A stretch of DNA of 64,000 bases from Glandiceps talaboti (Eukaryota > Hemichordata > Enteropneusta > Spengelidae): assembly GCF_964340395.1 (NCBI RefSeq), contig NC_135554.1, forward strand, positions 18,383,092 to 18,447,091. The letters are read 5' to 3'. The translations under genes and the position numbers were made by a program. Within the stretch, counting starts at the first letter, position 1. Every line of letters begins with the position of its first letter. Under the pieces are notes generated by a model, which was given only the letters and a program-made list of their open reading frames with translations, was not told where the DNA came from and made no database searches. Shown here piece after piece: positions 1 through 51,385 of this stretch.

Positions 1-19
1 CACACGCAAGACAACGTAC

Positions 20-118
20 CTTCACGTTCGCCACAGTCATCAATACCCGTACCCTGGCATACATCGTCGTCGGGCCCGGTTGAGTGAGCTTGCCGGCGAT
101 TTGAATACCCCCTCGCAT
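20..118 (-). CDS. Candidate first coding exon of a gene divergent to ECM29
   Basis: On the minus strand an ATG at 118-116 opens a 33-codon frame beginning MRGGIQIAGKL and ending ...LMTVANVK. The frame runs directly into a consensus donor (GAAG|GTACGT, GT at 19-18). The stretch is CpG-rich compared with the AT-rich flank. It sits about 640 bp from the ECM29 start codon in head-to-head orientation, which would make 119-757 a shared promoter. I recognise no family and no further exon is in the window. It could be a chance open frame; the donor and the CpG enrichment are the only support. Confidence 0.25.
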
Positions 119-757
119 TCATTTGATCATCTGATTACCGTATATTCGTGAATACTAACTGAATACTGAAACAACTACGTCTTGATTTTAAGAGAAGTGA
201 TGTTCTAAAGTCCAAAAAAAGTATTGTCCGTCAATGTGATCGCTCAACATCCATCACATGTCATGAGTGTGGTGATATGATCTCAGCTGTGTTGTCACAT
301 GAACGGTACAGTAGACACTGAACAAAACATTATTCACGCACAGTACTTTGGTTTATTCCCAATATCTATAAAATATTCGGATTTTTTATTTACATGTTAA
401 AGTTTTATTGAAAAATAATTAAATTATATATAAATGATAAACATGTCATATTTTGAATGCTTTGATTTAAAAAAAAATGTTTAGTACTATTTGAAAACAA
501 GGGCTAGAATTTTACGCTTTAGTATTGTATAGTTCAAAACTCGTAAACTGTGCATTCGTCAGTTCATTTCCATTACCTGTAGATTATTGTATAATAATAT
601 CACTAGAAATTATCAAAATGTATATATATAAGATAATGATAGCTATTTAAATATTTTACGTACTTTATTACGTATATTTAATTGAAAAAGTTATGTTTAT
701 TATACGAATGTACAGTCTAATTATTCGATATTACTATTTTGGTGTGAGCTAGCTAAC
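119..757. promoter_or_regulatory. 5' flank / probable promoter region of ECM29
   Basis: This non-coding, AT-rich stretch lies immediately upstream of the ECM29 start codon. I see no clear TATA box or recognisable operator. The segment just before the ATG contains palindromic GAGCTAGCTAAC. If the minus-strand exon at 20-118 is real, this would be a bidirectional promoter. Transcription start sites cannot be placed from sequence alone. Confidence 0.3.
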
Positions 758-38936
<38,179 letters not shown>

Positions 38937-39044
38937 GTCAACATAAATCCTCCTACTACAACTAGTAACACTAAAGTAAAGCACTTCTGTCCATGCTACA
39001 CTCATTTATAGCATCTATATTGAGTCTAAAAGTATACAGTTTCG

Positions 39045-39189
39045 ATTGGTTTAATTACAGGCCGAGCATTTGGCCTTCCTAATACGGTCAATTAGCAAAT
39101 GAAACAGTATACTTTTACACTTGATATGGATGCTATAAACGATTATGGTACGTACAGAAAACACTTTACTTTGGTGTTATGGGTTGTAC
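39045..39189 (+). repeat. Dispersed 145-bp repeat, copy 2
   Basis: Same family and orientation as 30358-30502, here inside the likely ECM29 3' UTR. Confidence 0.8.
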
Positions 39190-39659
39190 TTACTTATATT
39201 TACCTATTTAAGATTCAACTCTGATTTAAAACATTTAGGAATTAATTACCATAGTATTGATAAAAGTTGTTCAAAATATTTTACACAAATTGCCGAGCAA
39301 TATAGAGTCACTGGAATAAGTTACCGAGACTGATTAGAAACTTTTACCATGTAAACTCTTTGCAAGGTAGCGTTGATTGCTAAAAGGGTTGATGAGGTAT
39401 ATGTTCTGCAGAGTTTTGAGATTGTCCTCTTAAAGTAACACTTAAGTCACTTTGTGTGTACTGTATAGAAGATTTAGTGAAAAGCATATGTTAATAAGAA
39501 TATTCAAGGAATTAAAGTGGAAATGAGAAATGATAGATAACCATTAGTTCTTGGGTGGAGAATGGTACATTTTGAAAGACATCATTTCAACATGTTCAGT
39601 GTTGGATTGGAAAAATAGAGTAGTAGTCACAACACAGATCTCACCACACATTGACGACC

Positions 39660-39776
39660 CCCCCCCCCCCCCATTTGTACATACATACATACATACATAC
39701 ATACACACATACACACATACACACATACGCACACATACATACATACATACATACATACATACATACATACATACAT
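39660..39776. repeat. C run followed by (CATA)n/(CACA) microsatellite
   Basis: A C homopolymer (39658-39672) followed by CATA/CACATA repeats to 39776. Confidence 0.95.
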
Positions 39777-40068
39777 GATGTCCACACAACACATTGCAGT
39801 GCAATAAAAATTATGATTCAACATGGAACATCATGACATGTTCACTTCAGGGGTGCTGCATTGTGGATGGTCAGTTTATATTACAAGATCACAACTTTTA
39901 TTCCAAATTCATTTACTTTTGATTTATACACCGAAATATTTAATTAATTTCAGTAACGTCACTTATACGTTAACTGTCTAGTATTTGCCATCAGGTTCTT
40001 CATATTTTTTTTACATTTGATATGTAAAAACATATGTCTTTGTTTTGTCATTTTGGAGTGGACTAGTG

Positions 40069-40295
40069 TAGAAACTCTACGTGTGGGCTTGTTTTCTACG
40101 ATCTCTCTCCCTACTGTATACTCAAATGGCTTTCTTTAGCACAACATTCCATTATACCACCAATTGGAGCATTGATATAAACGTGATGACATTATCTCGT
40201 TCTCGTGTGACTTACTTTAAGACTGCAGGTAGAGTTTGTGGTACACTGAACGAAGTTTGTGTGTAGAGAAAACGAGCCCACACGTATAGTTTCTA
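40069..40295. mobile_element. 227-bp MITE with TA-flanked inverted ends
   Basis: The left end TAGAAACTCTACGTGTGGGC (from 40069) and the right end, ending GAGCCCACACGTATAGTTTCTA at 40295, are inverted copies over about 30 bp with few mismatches. Both are bounded by TA, the Tc1/mariner-type duplication. No coding capacity. Confidence 0.75.
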
Positions 40296-42245
40296 GAATA
40301 GAAATGAACTTAAAAAGCTCATAACTTGACATGCTTCATAAACATATACTAAGTCTATTATTTTGTGGTCAGTTGTCAGTAATGACTATAAAAGATAAAT
40401 TTTGATCATTATTTTTGCAAAAAGAAGTTTGAAATAAGTGTGGAAGGCGAGGAAGTTGGTTGCTATTTCAAAAGATATTTGATTTTTGTATGATTTGATT
40501 TGATTTAATCTAATTTGTCAAGGATATTAAAGAGTACAACAGCACAGTTTCACAATACCAACTTGATAAACTTATATCAATCACAAACACATAAATTAAT
40601 CTGAAGTGGTTCACTTCTATTTTTATTATAATGCATGTTCCAACATAAATAGTATACATTCACTTGGTCAATAGCTCATCAATAAAACAAGCTCTAAAAC
40701 AGAGCATGGCATTAGCCACTAACTTTGTCCAGTCTTTCCTTGATTTTGTTGCCTAAAAGTTTGTGTTATGCAAAAAGTTTGCGACACAAACAAAACACAG
40801 ACATTGGAAATACAAAATTTGGGATAATGTAGCTACAACATGTTAAAAGCAAATTATCACCGTTTTTATAATAGGTATTTACAAATATTCAAAAAATATA
40901 GTCACTGGTGATTGCATTGGAAATTTAGCTCAATCACTGCTGATGGTATTTTTTAATATTCATGAATACCCAATAACGTCGTTATTTTGTATTATGACCA
41001 TCCTTGAATAGCATATTGTCATCCTGGAATAGAATATTAGCTCACAAGTGTCTGTGGTTAACCTGGTATTTGAAGAGCAGGCTGAATATCAGAAACACAG
41101 ACCCAACAATTGTCAAAAAGAGGATACCAGTTCTTTTGTGATTTATCTAAAACCTCTGGTATTTACAGAAAAGTAACTGTCATTTCTAGTTAGAAACTTG
41201 ACAAAAAAGACAAAATAATGTGATCCTTATAACTGTTGTATATGGGTTGATATTTTACAAGTCATCACGGATAATTCATACATAGGAAATTCACATCTTC
41301 AAAAAATGAAAAATAAATCTAGCTGTTACAAATTATTGTATAATCATATTGCAGTGTTCTTGGTGTTGATGACAATGTCTTTCCTCACACACACAAACAA
41401 AACGATAAAGGAAAAAACCGATAAAAAGTATAACATCAAAGATTAGTCAGTAACGATATAGGTACATATATACTGATCAATTGCTTATGACTACAGACAC
41501 TATTTAATCTTCAAGTTTGTCATTTTGTTTCAAAGACAGTAATACCAATAACAACAACAACTACTACTACTACTACTATTTCACTGCCATATAATACTTC
41601 TGTATCTTCACTTTACAAAGGTTTTCCCTTGTTATATTACAATTTCACTTTCAATGTAGTTTGTTAATAGTATCACTGGGTGTTAGATATAAATATTCAT
41701 TCTGAAAGGCAGTCGCCTCGGACAAATTCACAGACGTATATCCCAAAAATGTCCTGCTAAATCCATGAAATGAGCTCGTACCAAGGCTGTAACCGTCAGT
41801 TATACTCGGGGGGGGGGGGGGAATTAACCGCAAAAGTGAGATAAGTTAAAAGGAAAAAGCCATTTATGTGCACTTTCTTTACTCCACGTTTCATCAAAGA
41901 TATTGCCTATTAATTCAATGATCGCTTCATGTTGTGCATATCAGAGAAAATACAGCAAAAGACGTATCACAATGTTATATATATCCGTTGATATTCCACT
42001 AGACATTGATTTCCATGCTGCCGTTCAAAATAGTACTGCGCAATTGTATTCAACAGCCTGTTGACAGAAAATAAACACAGATATATAATAATATTCTACA
42101 AGTGAGGAACAATCTTGAAGAATGACTCTTGTACTCTGCATAACGACTTAGATGAAATATAACTATGCGTAATATTGGCCAGTTTTATGCAATGGATAGA
42201 TAACACCTTTACACCAGAGTATATGTAGATGTTATTGAATACATA
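40296..42245. other. Intergenic DNA between convergent genes; possible minus-strand 3' end
   Basis: AT-rich with no confident exon. On the minus strand an AATAAA lies at 40627-40622. A short frame near 41700-41650 follows a good acceptor (CTGCCTTTCAG) and reads NEYLYLTPSDTINKLH then stop, which could be a terminal exon of a minus-strand gene. A C/G homopolymer lies at 41810-41821. At 42050-42075 CAACAGCCTGTTGACAGAAA resembles 61191-61210. Confidence 0.3.
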
Positions 42246-42403
42246 TTGCCTGGCCATGAGGGCTATAGCACCCGTTTATTACACCCGAGGGACTGTGAGT
42301 TACCAGAATCACTTCGGCCTCGGGAAATAACATGTGATTCTGGTAACTCACAGTCACGAGGGGGTAATGAACGGGTGCTATAGTCCGGATGTAGGCCAGG
42401 CAA
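42246..42403. mobile_element. 158-bp near-perfect palindromic MITE
   Basis: The left arm (TTGCCTGGCC...GCTATAGCACCCGTT...GACTGTGAGTTACCAGAAT) and right arm are reverse complements over about 70 bp with a short central loop. It would fold as a long hairpin. No coding capacity. Confidence 0.85.
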
Positions 42404-42632
42404 AATGTGTTTTATAATATACCCCATGCCATGAACTCGCGGTGGCAGACGACATCGTCAGAAGCTGCCATTTTGACCTGCTGCGAACTTTTGGTGGTCA
42501 CGTGACCATGTAATCGTTGCTGGAAGTATTTCCCTAGGGAAATAGTCATTCTATTTTCCTATCACGTGACTGATTCTAGGGAATCATGGCACAGCATTAT
42601 CACTAGGTATATTATAATCCCCATTATACTAG

Positions 42633-42870
42633 TATTATACCAGTATATTGATGGCGCAAATCCAGAGAGAAATCGAGAGATCTGATTGGTCTAGACATCG
42701 AACTTGCGCGTCTAAAATGCGCGATAATGCACAGTTGGCACGCATCCAAATTTTGATGTTCACTGTTCGTCTACGAACGTTGCAGACCGTGCAGGGATGG
42801 GGGCGCAAATGAAACCAGAAAACATTGCGTCATATCTTGTTTCCGATATTTTAAATATACTGGTATAATA
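42633..42870. mobile_element. 238-bp MITE with 17-bp TIRs
   Basis: Ends are TATTATACCAGTATATT (42633-42649) and its exact inverse (42854-42870). The interior is CpG-richer than its surroundings (GGCGCAAA, TTGCGCG). TA-type target use is possible but not proven. Confidence 0.7.
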
Positions 42871-42880
42871 TAATAGCGAT

Positions 42881-43011
42881 AAACCACCCCTTGGAATGGT
42901 ATACCACTCGGTTTTGACCTGTGAACTCATTATATGCACTCGCTATCGCTCGTGCATATATTTCGTTCACTGGTCAAAACCTCTTGGTATACCATTCCCA
43001 AAGGGTGGTTT
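42881..43011. mobile_element. 131-bp palindromic MITE
   Basis: Starts AAACCACCCCTTGGAATGG and ends with the near-exact inverse. Inner arms GTTTTGACC/GGTCAAAAC and TATATGCAC/GTGCATATA flank a short loop. A diverged element of the same design lies at 49917-50055. Confidence 0.85.
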
Positions 43012-43029
43012 CTTGCTTAAATGTTCGCT

Positions 43030-43245
43030 AGACTCGTAGTGGCAACCCTTAGGTCACAAGTATTTTCTGACGAATGAATGAAGACAAATATTGGAGAATA
43101 ACATAATTACACTAGCGCCAGTAATGTCAAAGACAAATAGGGAAAGTAATGACTATTTTGAACGTTTTGACTCATATTGCGAACACTGCAGAACCAGTGA
43201 CGTAGACACTCGTTGTCGTGACTTAGAACTACCAGGGTATGTATT
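43030..43245. repeat. Dispersed repeat, copy 2 of the 35173 family
   Basis: Shares CTTAGGTCACAAGTATTTT, GGAGAATAA..., and CACTGCAGAACCAGTGACGT with 35240-35435, in the same orientation. Confidence 0.65.
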
Positions 43246-43249
43246 CCAT

Positions 43250-44180
43250 ATAGTTTGTTCATCGTGACTCGTGCATTGGATAATAGCTTTATGTGTTTAT
43301 TCCTAGATCTCTAGAAATTTCATTGTCTTTTAAAGGATCAACCTCCATTATTAAATGATTCCGTAGACGATACCATGGAATGTCAGTTGCCATGTAATAT
43401 TGTATACATACAACGTAAAAGTTGTAAATGTAAATTCTACTTGAATCTGGACGCCACGATAAAATTGACTTACCGAGTATATAAGCAATTGTTCGTATTG
43501 TAGCGTATGAAAAAAGCGCTATTGGATTTACAGTCTATCTCATTATGCATAGTGCTGTCCTCTAAAGACTAGTAAACCTCAGTTTGCCAGAATCACTCAA
43601 AGAAGTGATCAGTAAAACCACAACGTCTTCCCTTTTCACACTATGAAAGGTGATCATGTCATTGCCAGAATAAAAAGTATCCAGGACTAATCTATTATAA
43701 TAGCACAAGCAAGTTATAGGCCACGCTGATATTATTACAAGAATTTAACAATTGTTGAATGACACATTGAAAAGCTTCAACAATAACAACCTATAGGCGA
43801 TAGCTGTATTATAATAAATTAGTGAATGATCAAACTAAGTAAAATTTACATAAGTCATTTGTCTACAGTAGTGTTTGTCTGTATCAAAGGAGGTACTGTT
43901 GCCGACACACAGATGTCATTGAACAACTTCCATGGTTGAAGTAGGATATTGGTTATCTTCTGTCAACCGGTGTATAATTATAGCTATCTCAGCAAAATGA
44001 TCACGGGTGTTCACTTTAAAATGTGTTACTGTCAGAATATTATACTTATCTGTCATTTTATATTGACATATGAAGGCTTTCGAACGATGGCAAAAGTCGT
44101 TGTCCCATGCATGACCACTGCTCTCCCTAGAATAAGAATTACGTACTTTAAAACTTGAATAAATACATACAGAAAGACAG
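43250..44180. other. Intergenic, nothing recognised
   Basis: AT-rich; no exon with supported borders or conserved motif on either strand. The missing last lectin exon of the gene at 45669-55320 should lie in this general interval or lower, but I could not find a WND/WDD-type motif. Confidence 0.5.
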
Positions 44181-44181
44181 C

Positions 44182-44336
44182 CATACATACATACATACAT
44201 ACATACATACATACATACATACATACATACATACATACAGACATACATACATACATACATACATACATACATACATACATACATACATACATACATACAT
44301 ACATACATACATACAGCCATACATACATACATACAT

Positions 44337-44369
<33 letters not shown>

Positions 44370-44534
44370 TACATACATACTTACACACATACATACATAC
44401 ATACATACATACATACATACATACATACATACATACATACATACATACATACAGCCATACATACATACATACATACATACATACATACATACATACACAC
44501 ATACACACACACATACATACATACACACATACAT

Positions 44535-44565
<31 letters not shown>

Positions 44566-44632
44566 TACATACATACATACATACATACATACATACATAC
44601 ATACATACATACATACATACATACATACATAC
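44182..44632. repeat. (CATA)n microsatellite, about 450 bp
   Basis: Long CATA array with occasional CAGC, CACA and GACA interruptions. It generates long low-complexity open frames in several phases, none of them genes. Confidence 0.98.
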
Positions 44633-45668
44633 TGATATTGGAATTATGCATAGACACAATGACATGACAACTGACCAGCCTTATATATTAGATTTATATT
44701 TGTAAATCCGACAAAGGAAATTAAATGCGGTTTGTACATAAAATTTAGTGGTTCAATATAAATCATTCGATTTCAGATAATCATGTATGAATTCATCCTG
44801 GTTAGAAAATGCCAAGGATTACGGTGCCTGGAGTGGAGTATGGAGAATGTCAATAAGGAACTCGTAGAATATTACTGATCTGGTATACGACGAGGCTAAT
44901 ATGGAATACGTAGAAAGTAAAAAAAAGGAAAACCGAACGTACAGTTTAGTTTATTAGTGGGATGTCAATATTTTGGTGTCATGTTTTAGTACAATATGGC
45001 ATCCATGCTAAAAATGTTGCCTTAGCACTACTGATCACTGCCCACCTTCATAATTCATTTTTAAGGCTTTGTTAGCGCAAAACGACTTAAATGAGTTTTG
45101 TACTATAAAATCGTAAAAATGTGCAACTAAGCATTGTAATGTCGAGCACAATTTCAACTCAAATATGTATTAAAGAATTACCATCAGAAAGAAGATCCCC
45201 CTGTGAATTATGCCACGTGATTTGTACCTCAAGCGTGTACATTTCAATTGTGAGTTATTTTATGTTTACACCTAAGTTATCTTTAAAGATGTTCTTCCTA
45301 CTTAGACCAAATAAAAAAGTTCTTTGGTTCCAGTTACCCGACCCCACCTAGCTTTTCATGACGACCCTAATCTTTTTATTATGTATTCGAGAAAAATAAT
45401 AATAAAATCGCGAAAATCGAGAAATCTCGCAAGCAATAGGGGTGTGCAGAAACTGACATCAATATAAAACTATTCTTCCAACCTGTAATGGCTGTACATC
45501 TGATAGGAAGAAATAAACAAAACAGAGACCATTTGGAAAACAATGGAAAACCTGAACTAGACACTCACACATGAAAAAAAATATATTAAGATAAATTAAA
45601 AAATCTACCTACCCTACCTCTTGTAAAATTGACTGTAATCGGAACCACACAATTTTCTTACGCCTTAC
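44633..45668. other. Downstream flank of the lectin gene
   Basis: AT-rich, no recognised exon. If the lectin core exon at 46002-45669 splices onward, its partner must start with one base completing TG| and should carry W-N/D-D and two cysteines; none is seen here. Confidence 0.4.
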
Positions 45669-48600
45669 CATAGGTGTACACATTCCTGACTGTAATTATT
45701 TGGTTCCCCGGTGGCCCATCGCTGATAATCATTGGATTTTATACGTCTACCATTTACCCACTCGTAATTTGTAGGTTGATCGAAAGTCAATCCATCCACG
45801 AATCGAAGTCCTATCCATACATCCCCAATGAAAGAGTGGACCCCCAAGAGCCAGGCCAACAAGGCCGCTCCAGTCTCGCTATCCGGAATAGTCACCAGCA
45901 TACCACCGGTACTTTGGCAGACGGCATCCGCAACGTCCCATGATACTTGTACTGAACGCACTTCATATCGCCAGCAATTGTAGTATAGACATCTATCAGA
46001 GACTACACAAACCAAAAGATAGTATATGTCATGTAATTTCAGACCTAGTCCTGGAGTGAAAGGTATGGTTTAAGTTTCAAAATGTATTATATTCCTCAAG
46101 TCAACAATCTCTTACTTCGAGTCTTATTGTCATGTTAGACAAATACGTATATCTCCTACGTATATCTCCTTTTTATTTTTATCAAGACCCAACCGATCCT
46201 AAATTTCGTCGATTCAACAAAATATTTTTTTAAACGCCACCTCTACGACCAGATCCGTTAAAGGTCACGTCATTGATGGTAAGAAGATGACACAAATACG
46301 TATCTAAGCGAAAATTATCAGTTGTCACTGAAATTTGGATATAAAGTAAAGACATTATAGTTTCCCTTTGACTGTGATTGTCATTTCCAAGGCTATTTCC
46401 AAGATTATTCAAAATACGGTTCAGAATTGAAAGCATCGCCAACATGTAAGTGTTACCGATTACAGAACACAATTTACTGATATTCAAAGTTTTGATGTGG
46501 CACGAGATCACAGGGATTTCTCAGCTGTCATGAAGTAATATTTCTAACAAATGTTTGCATTTCGCGAATAGCATTCTTCTGAGATGATAACATTAAGTTA
46601 TTAAAAGATTAGTCTGGATGACCAGCCTGTGATTCTACCCAAATCAGCACACATTCCTGTGCTCCCTCCTGTGTTCATATAGACATGATTATGTTGATGG
46701 GTCCCTCATCATATAGTTTGAAGGACTGTCAGTGGAGTCCTGGTTATATTTAATGAGCGATGACCACAGGCCTTTATTACTAGTGACATGCTCTGTTCAA
46801 GCTTTGCTCACCATGGGGTTGAACAATAATTAACACCTTTCGTCAGGGTCTTGACTATACTGTGAGTGAACGTATAAATTGTAATAATACTGTATAGGAA
46901 CTAGACTATTAAAAGATCGACACTGTCAACTAATGACTAATTACAGGCAGCTGGAAGAACAAAGACGTGATCACATTGTTTAGCTAGTTTTCATATTTGT
47001 CAGTATTATTTGTATTAAATTAAGGCAACAACACTTAGGTTTATTCATTAATGGTGTTCATGATTTCATCATCCAATCATTTGAGTATTGTCTAATTTAT
47101 GTTTATAAAAATTTAAAGTTGGAATCAAGTATGGATTCGCTTAGAGGAGAGAAGTGAGTGAGTTAAAGGCAAGGCAAGGAGCGTGTATCTGTGCCCTCGC
47201 TACCTTTAACATGATCCAAGTTAACCATGAACATTATATGTAGTCTGAGTTCATTCCTCAGAATCCCTTAAATCCTGGTGATCCCGTGTACAAGTGGAGT
47301 TATGAGAGTGGTTCTACCGTAGTATAGTTCAATGATCTGCCAGCTAGGTGCGGCGATCAAAAAGTAACACAGATCGAGAATTAACGTTAACATTAGAGAA
47401 CCACCCCATTTGTTACATAAGCTCATTATTATCATCATTTTTAAAGTGCTACGATGAGATGGATAAGAGAGAAACCGACATGGTGACTTACCATCGGGTC
47501 TGATGTCCATACTTTTCGAGACAGTCATCGATGTAGGACGAACTGTAATCTGGAACATCTTCGGGGAGTTGCTCCTGACGACAGATGCCGTTGACACAGT
47601 GGACTCTAGAGACGGGGACAGGTGGTATAAGGGAGTTGTTATTACTTATGCCGTAGGGTTAGGAATGGGTAGAGGGGGGGGGGTGAGGTAAACCATAAAT
47701 TCTGCATACAGAGAGGGCTACTGAAAAAAACAGGTAAGGGAATATTTTGTGTGCAGTCATATACATACACTATTATTACTCGAGTTAATATATTTACTGT
47801 CTTGTTTGTTTTAGCTTATATAAATAATAATAATAATAATAACAATAATAATTTATTGTTTAAAGATCACTACACAAACATGTCTCAGCGGTCTGAACAT
47901 TACAAAATGAGAAAGACTAGCAAAAGAGCAACAACAACAACCAGATTTAAACTGAATGCCTCCCGTAAGGGAATTACTAATTATGCAAATAACTCATTAA
48001 ACTAAAAAAAAACTATGGTAATAGGCTTTGTTTTTTGGACAAGTGTGCTTTCTTAGGTTAATGTATGTAAGAGTGTATGATACTGCTTAATGCAGTCTTA
48101 AGATATAGCCTAATTACCGAAAATCATAAATTATGCAAATTATTCATTAACACTGTAAGGTACATCAACTAACTTTATAAGACATACACAATTTGTTATG
48201 GTTAATGTATGTACTGAATTGTATTGAAATTGAAGTATGTAGTCGTAAGTTATAGCCTAATTACCAAGAATCATTAATTATGCAAATTATTCATTAACAC
48301 TGAAAGGTACACCAACAAGCTTTACAGGACATATGTGATTGTTATGGTTAACGTGTGTACTGAATTATATTGGAATTGAAGTATGTATTCTTAAGATATA
48401 GCCAAATTACTGAAAATCATTAATTATGCAAATTATTCATTAACACTGTGTACGGTGCATCAACAAACTTTATAGGACATATGTGTTTTCTTATGGTTAA
48501 CGTATGTACTAAATTATGTTGAATTCGAAGTATGTATTCTTAAGATATAGCCTAATTACCAAAAATAATTAATTATGCAAATTATTCAGTAATGCTGTAA

Positions 48601-48868
48601 GATACATCAACGAATTTTATAGGACAAATGTATGTTGTTATGTTTAACGAATATACTAAATTATATTGAAATTGAAGTATGCAGTCTTAAGATATTGCGT
48701 AATTAGTTGATTTAATTAATATGCAAATTTCTCTAATTAAACATTAACAGATCTGGCTCAAAACCTAACCAGGTCTAGCTATTACCCTAAAGATTATATA
48801 TCCCAAATTTCATTACAATTAAGCCAGCCGAGTTTTAGAAAATGATGGCACAGACACACAGACAGACA

Positions 48869-48905
<37 letters not shown>

Positions 48906-51324
48906 ACATTCCCCTTTTAATACCTCCCGTACCCTTACAGGAGGTAAAAATCTAGCATAAGAATACAATGAATATTTTTAAAACGTCTCTAAAAACAAAA
49001 TCGGATTTAAAAATTAGCAATCAATTTAAAAACATCAGCAAAAGCATTGTCGGAAAATATACGTTTTAAGACTCTTCTTGAAAAGAGCAAATATCTCAAG
49101 TAGTCGAAGCTCAAGCGGTAAACGATTCCACAGTTTAGGAGCATACACACTGAAAGCCCTGTCCCCATACGTTTTAGAAGGTTGTTTTCCGTGATATACA
49201 GGAAATCCAATGAAGAAGTAATATAACTGTTCAAACTATTAGGGATGTTTTCCTAAAAGTTGAGTTCATGTAAATTGCACCACGCTAAGGTTTGTATAAG
49301 CCCCAGGAGCGAGATCAATAGTTCAAAGTTGCTAGATTATTTTAGTTAGGCTCAGACCTCCGGCTCCCATGCTTCTAACTAAATTGGTCGTAATTGATAA
49401 TTGTTTCAGCCAACACAATCAATTTCAAATTAGTATTACTGTTTACTTGTGTAAATATTACCATTAAAAAGACTATAAATAAATTGAAAGTATAATGAAT
49501 TGCTTAATAGTAGTTATTATGTTGCTATCCATGATTAAGTGGCATTTATAGTGAAAGAAACAAATATTATTATTTTTTAAATGAATTTTGTTATTTTTGC
49601 CATTAGCTTCTTAAACCAATGCAATTTTGTCAATACTATTAGTAGGGGAGGGTAATACATAATGCTACACCCTCTCATGCCTTCAAAACGGCTTCAAAGG
49701 GGTACTAGTTCATTGACGGTAGATCAAGAAACATGTAGATTGATCACTAAGTTCAGGGCAGTTTGAATTTCATTCACAAACTAATATTCGTTCATTGGTA
49801 AACTTTGAAAAAGTGTTCTGGTGTTAGTAAGATTGAAATTGAAGTCAGTTCTTTACACCATTTTAATATATTTATGAGTGCAGTATTTCTGATTTTGGTG
49901 GAAATTTCAAGCAATTAACCACCTCCTCGGGATGATATACCCCAAGGTTTTAACCAGTTGGTTAACCAGTATTCGTATGTCTTGAGTGTTATTGAATGAG
50001 TATAAGTAGTCAATTGGTCAAAAGCAACAGCTATATCATCCCCAGGGGTGGTCTATTGCTATGATATTGTACCAGTACATTGAACTGTGCAACTATGAAA
50101 AATAGCGCCAATGGCATTTTAGCACAACTGTAATTTTAAGAAAATGTTTATCCACATGCCATACTCGGTATAAGTAAGTAAGTAAGTATTAAGTAAGTAA
50201 TTTTTCTTATAGTGACATGAGGTAATATAATACCTCCCAGCCCTTCGGGCTTATAAATCACCTTGAACAAAAAAAGGATACATTGACAATATAGAGAGGT
50301 TATCGTGGAAAAAAGAAGTAATTGTACATACCGTTTGAGAATTTGGCTGTTGCTATGGGCATGAGATATGGTCATGTTGCTAGACATATTTGCATACATC
50401 TTTCGAATGTTCGTTCACTCGTCTATGAATCCCTGATGTTATCTTTGTGATATACCGGGAGACGATCATATGGCTATTGCAATGGGCATGGTCTTGTTGC
50501 TAGGTATATTTGCATACATTTTTAGAATATTTATTAATTTGTCTATTAATCCCTGTTATCTTCACAATATACATAATCATTCGGCTGTTGCTATGGGTGT
50601 GGCCTTGTTGCTAGACATATTTGCATACATTTTGAATGTTAACTTGTCTAAGAATCCGTATTATCTTGTGAAATACACCATCTTTTTACTGTTGCTATGG
50701 GCGTGGTCATGGTTGCTAGGTATATTTACATACATTTTTTAAACGTTTACTCACTTGCCTACCAGATGTTGTTATTTTGGTTGTTGCTAAGGACGTGGTA
50801 GTGGTTGCTTGGGCCAATTATGTCTAAATGTTTTAAACGAAATCTGCAGAATAACACTTCTAGAGACATCTAACCAAATTTCATTCTTATTGGCCAAGTA
50901 CTTTTGGAGATATAAATTTGTGACTAAAATTCATATTTTTACACCTAAATTGCATATTGCCAATGCGATCATTATATGCTCAATACTACACCCCAAGATG
51001 CACCATCATTAAGTTTCAGCCCAATCTGCTCAGTAGTTTGGGAATTAAAGACTTTTGACAAAAAGAAACATTTTAGCCCTAATTTGCATATCACTGATGG
51101 AATCATCATGTCATGAACAAATCTTAATCTACAAAGCCCTAAGAAATTTCAAACCAATCTGCACAGTATATTTGAGTTTAAGTTTTTGACCAAAAATTGC
51201 ATTATTGTACCCAAATCACACACCTGTGATGTGATCATTTTGCTATGAACAATTTCCCAACACAAAAATAATGTCCCCACCAAAGACCATGGCAATCGGT
51301 CCAGCAGTTTTTAAGTTTCAGTTG

Positions 51325-51385
<61 letters not shown>

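Larger units (their letters stand above)
38937..39810 (+). other. ECM29 3' UTR region with candidate poly(A) signals
   Basis: It follows the TAA. Candidate signals are ATTAAA near 39511 and AATAAA at 39803-39808; which is used cannot be told. It includes a dispersed-repeat copy (39045-39189) and a CATA microsatellite. Confidence 0.5.

Noticed and set aside
41650-41834. Minus-strand frame ending NEYLYLTPSDTINKLH as the last exon of the lectin receptor
   Set aside because: A good acceptor precedes it, but it lacks the W-N-D strand and cysteines needed to close the lectin fold; kept only as a possible terminal exon.
44053-44667. Very long open frames on both strands (Cys-Met-Tyr-Val and His-Thr-Tyr-Ile repeats)
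   Set aside because: They are translations of the CATA microsatellite; open in several phases and without any complex sequence.
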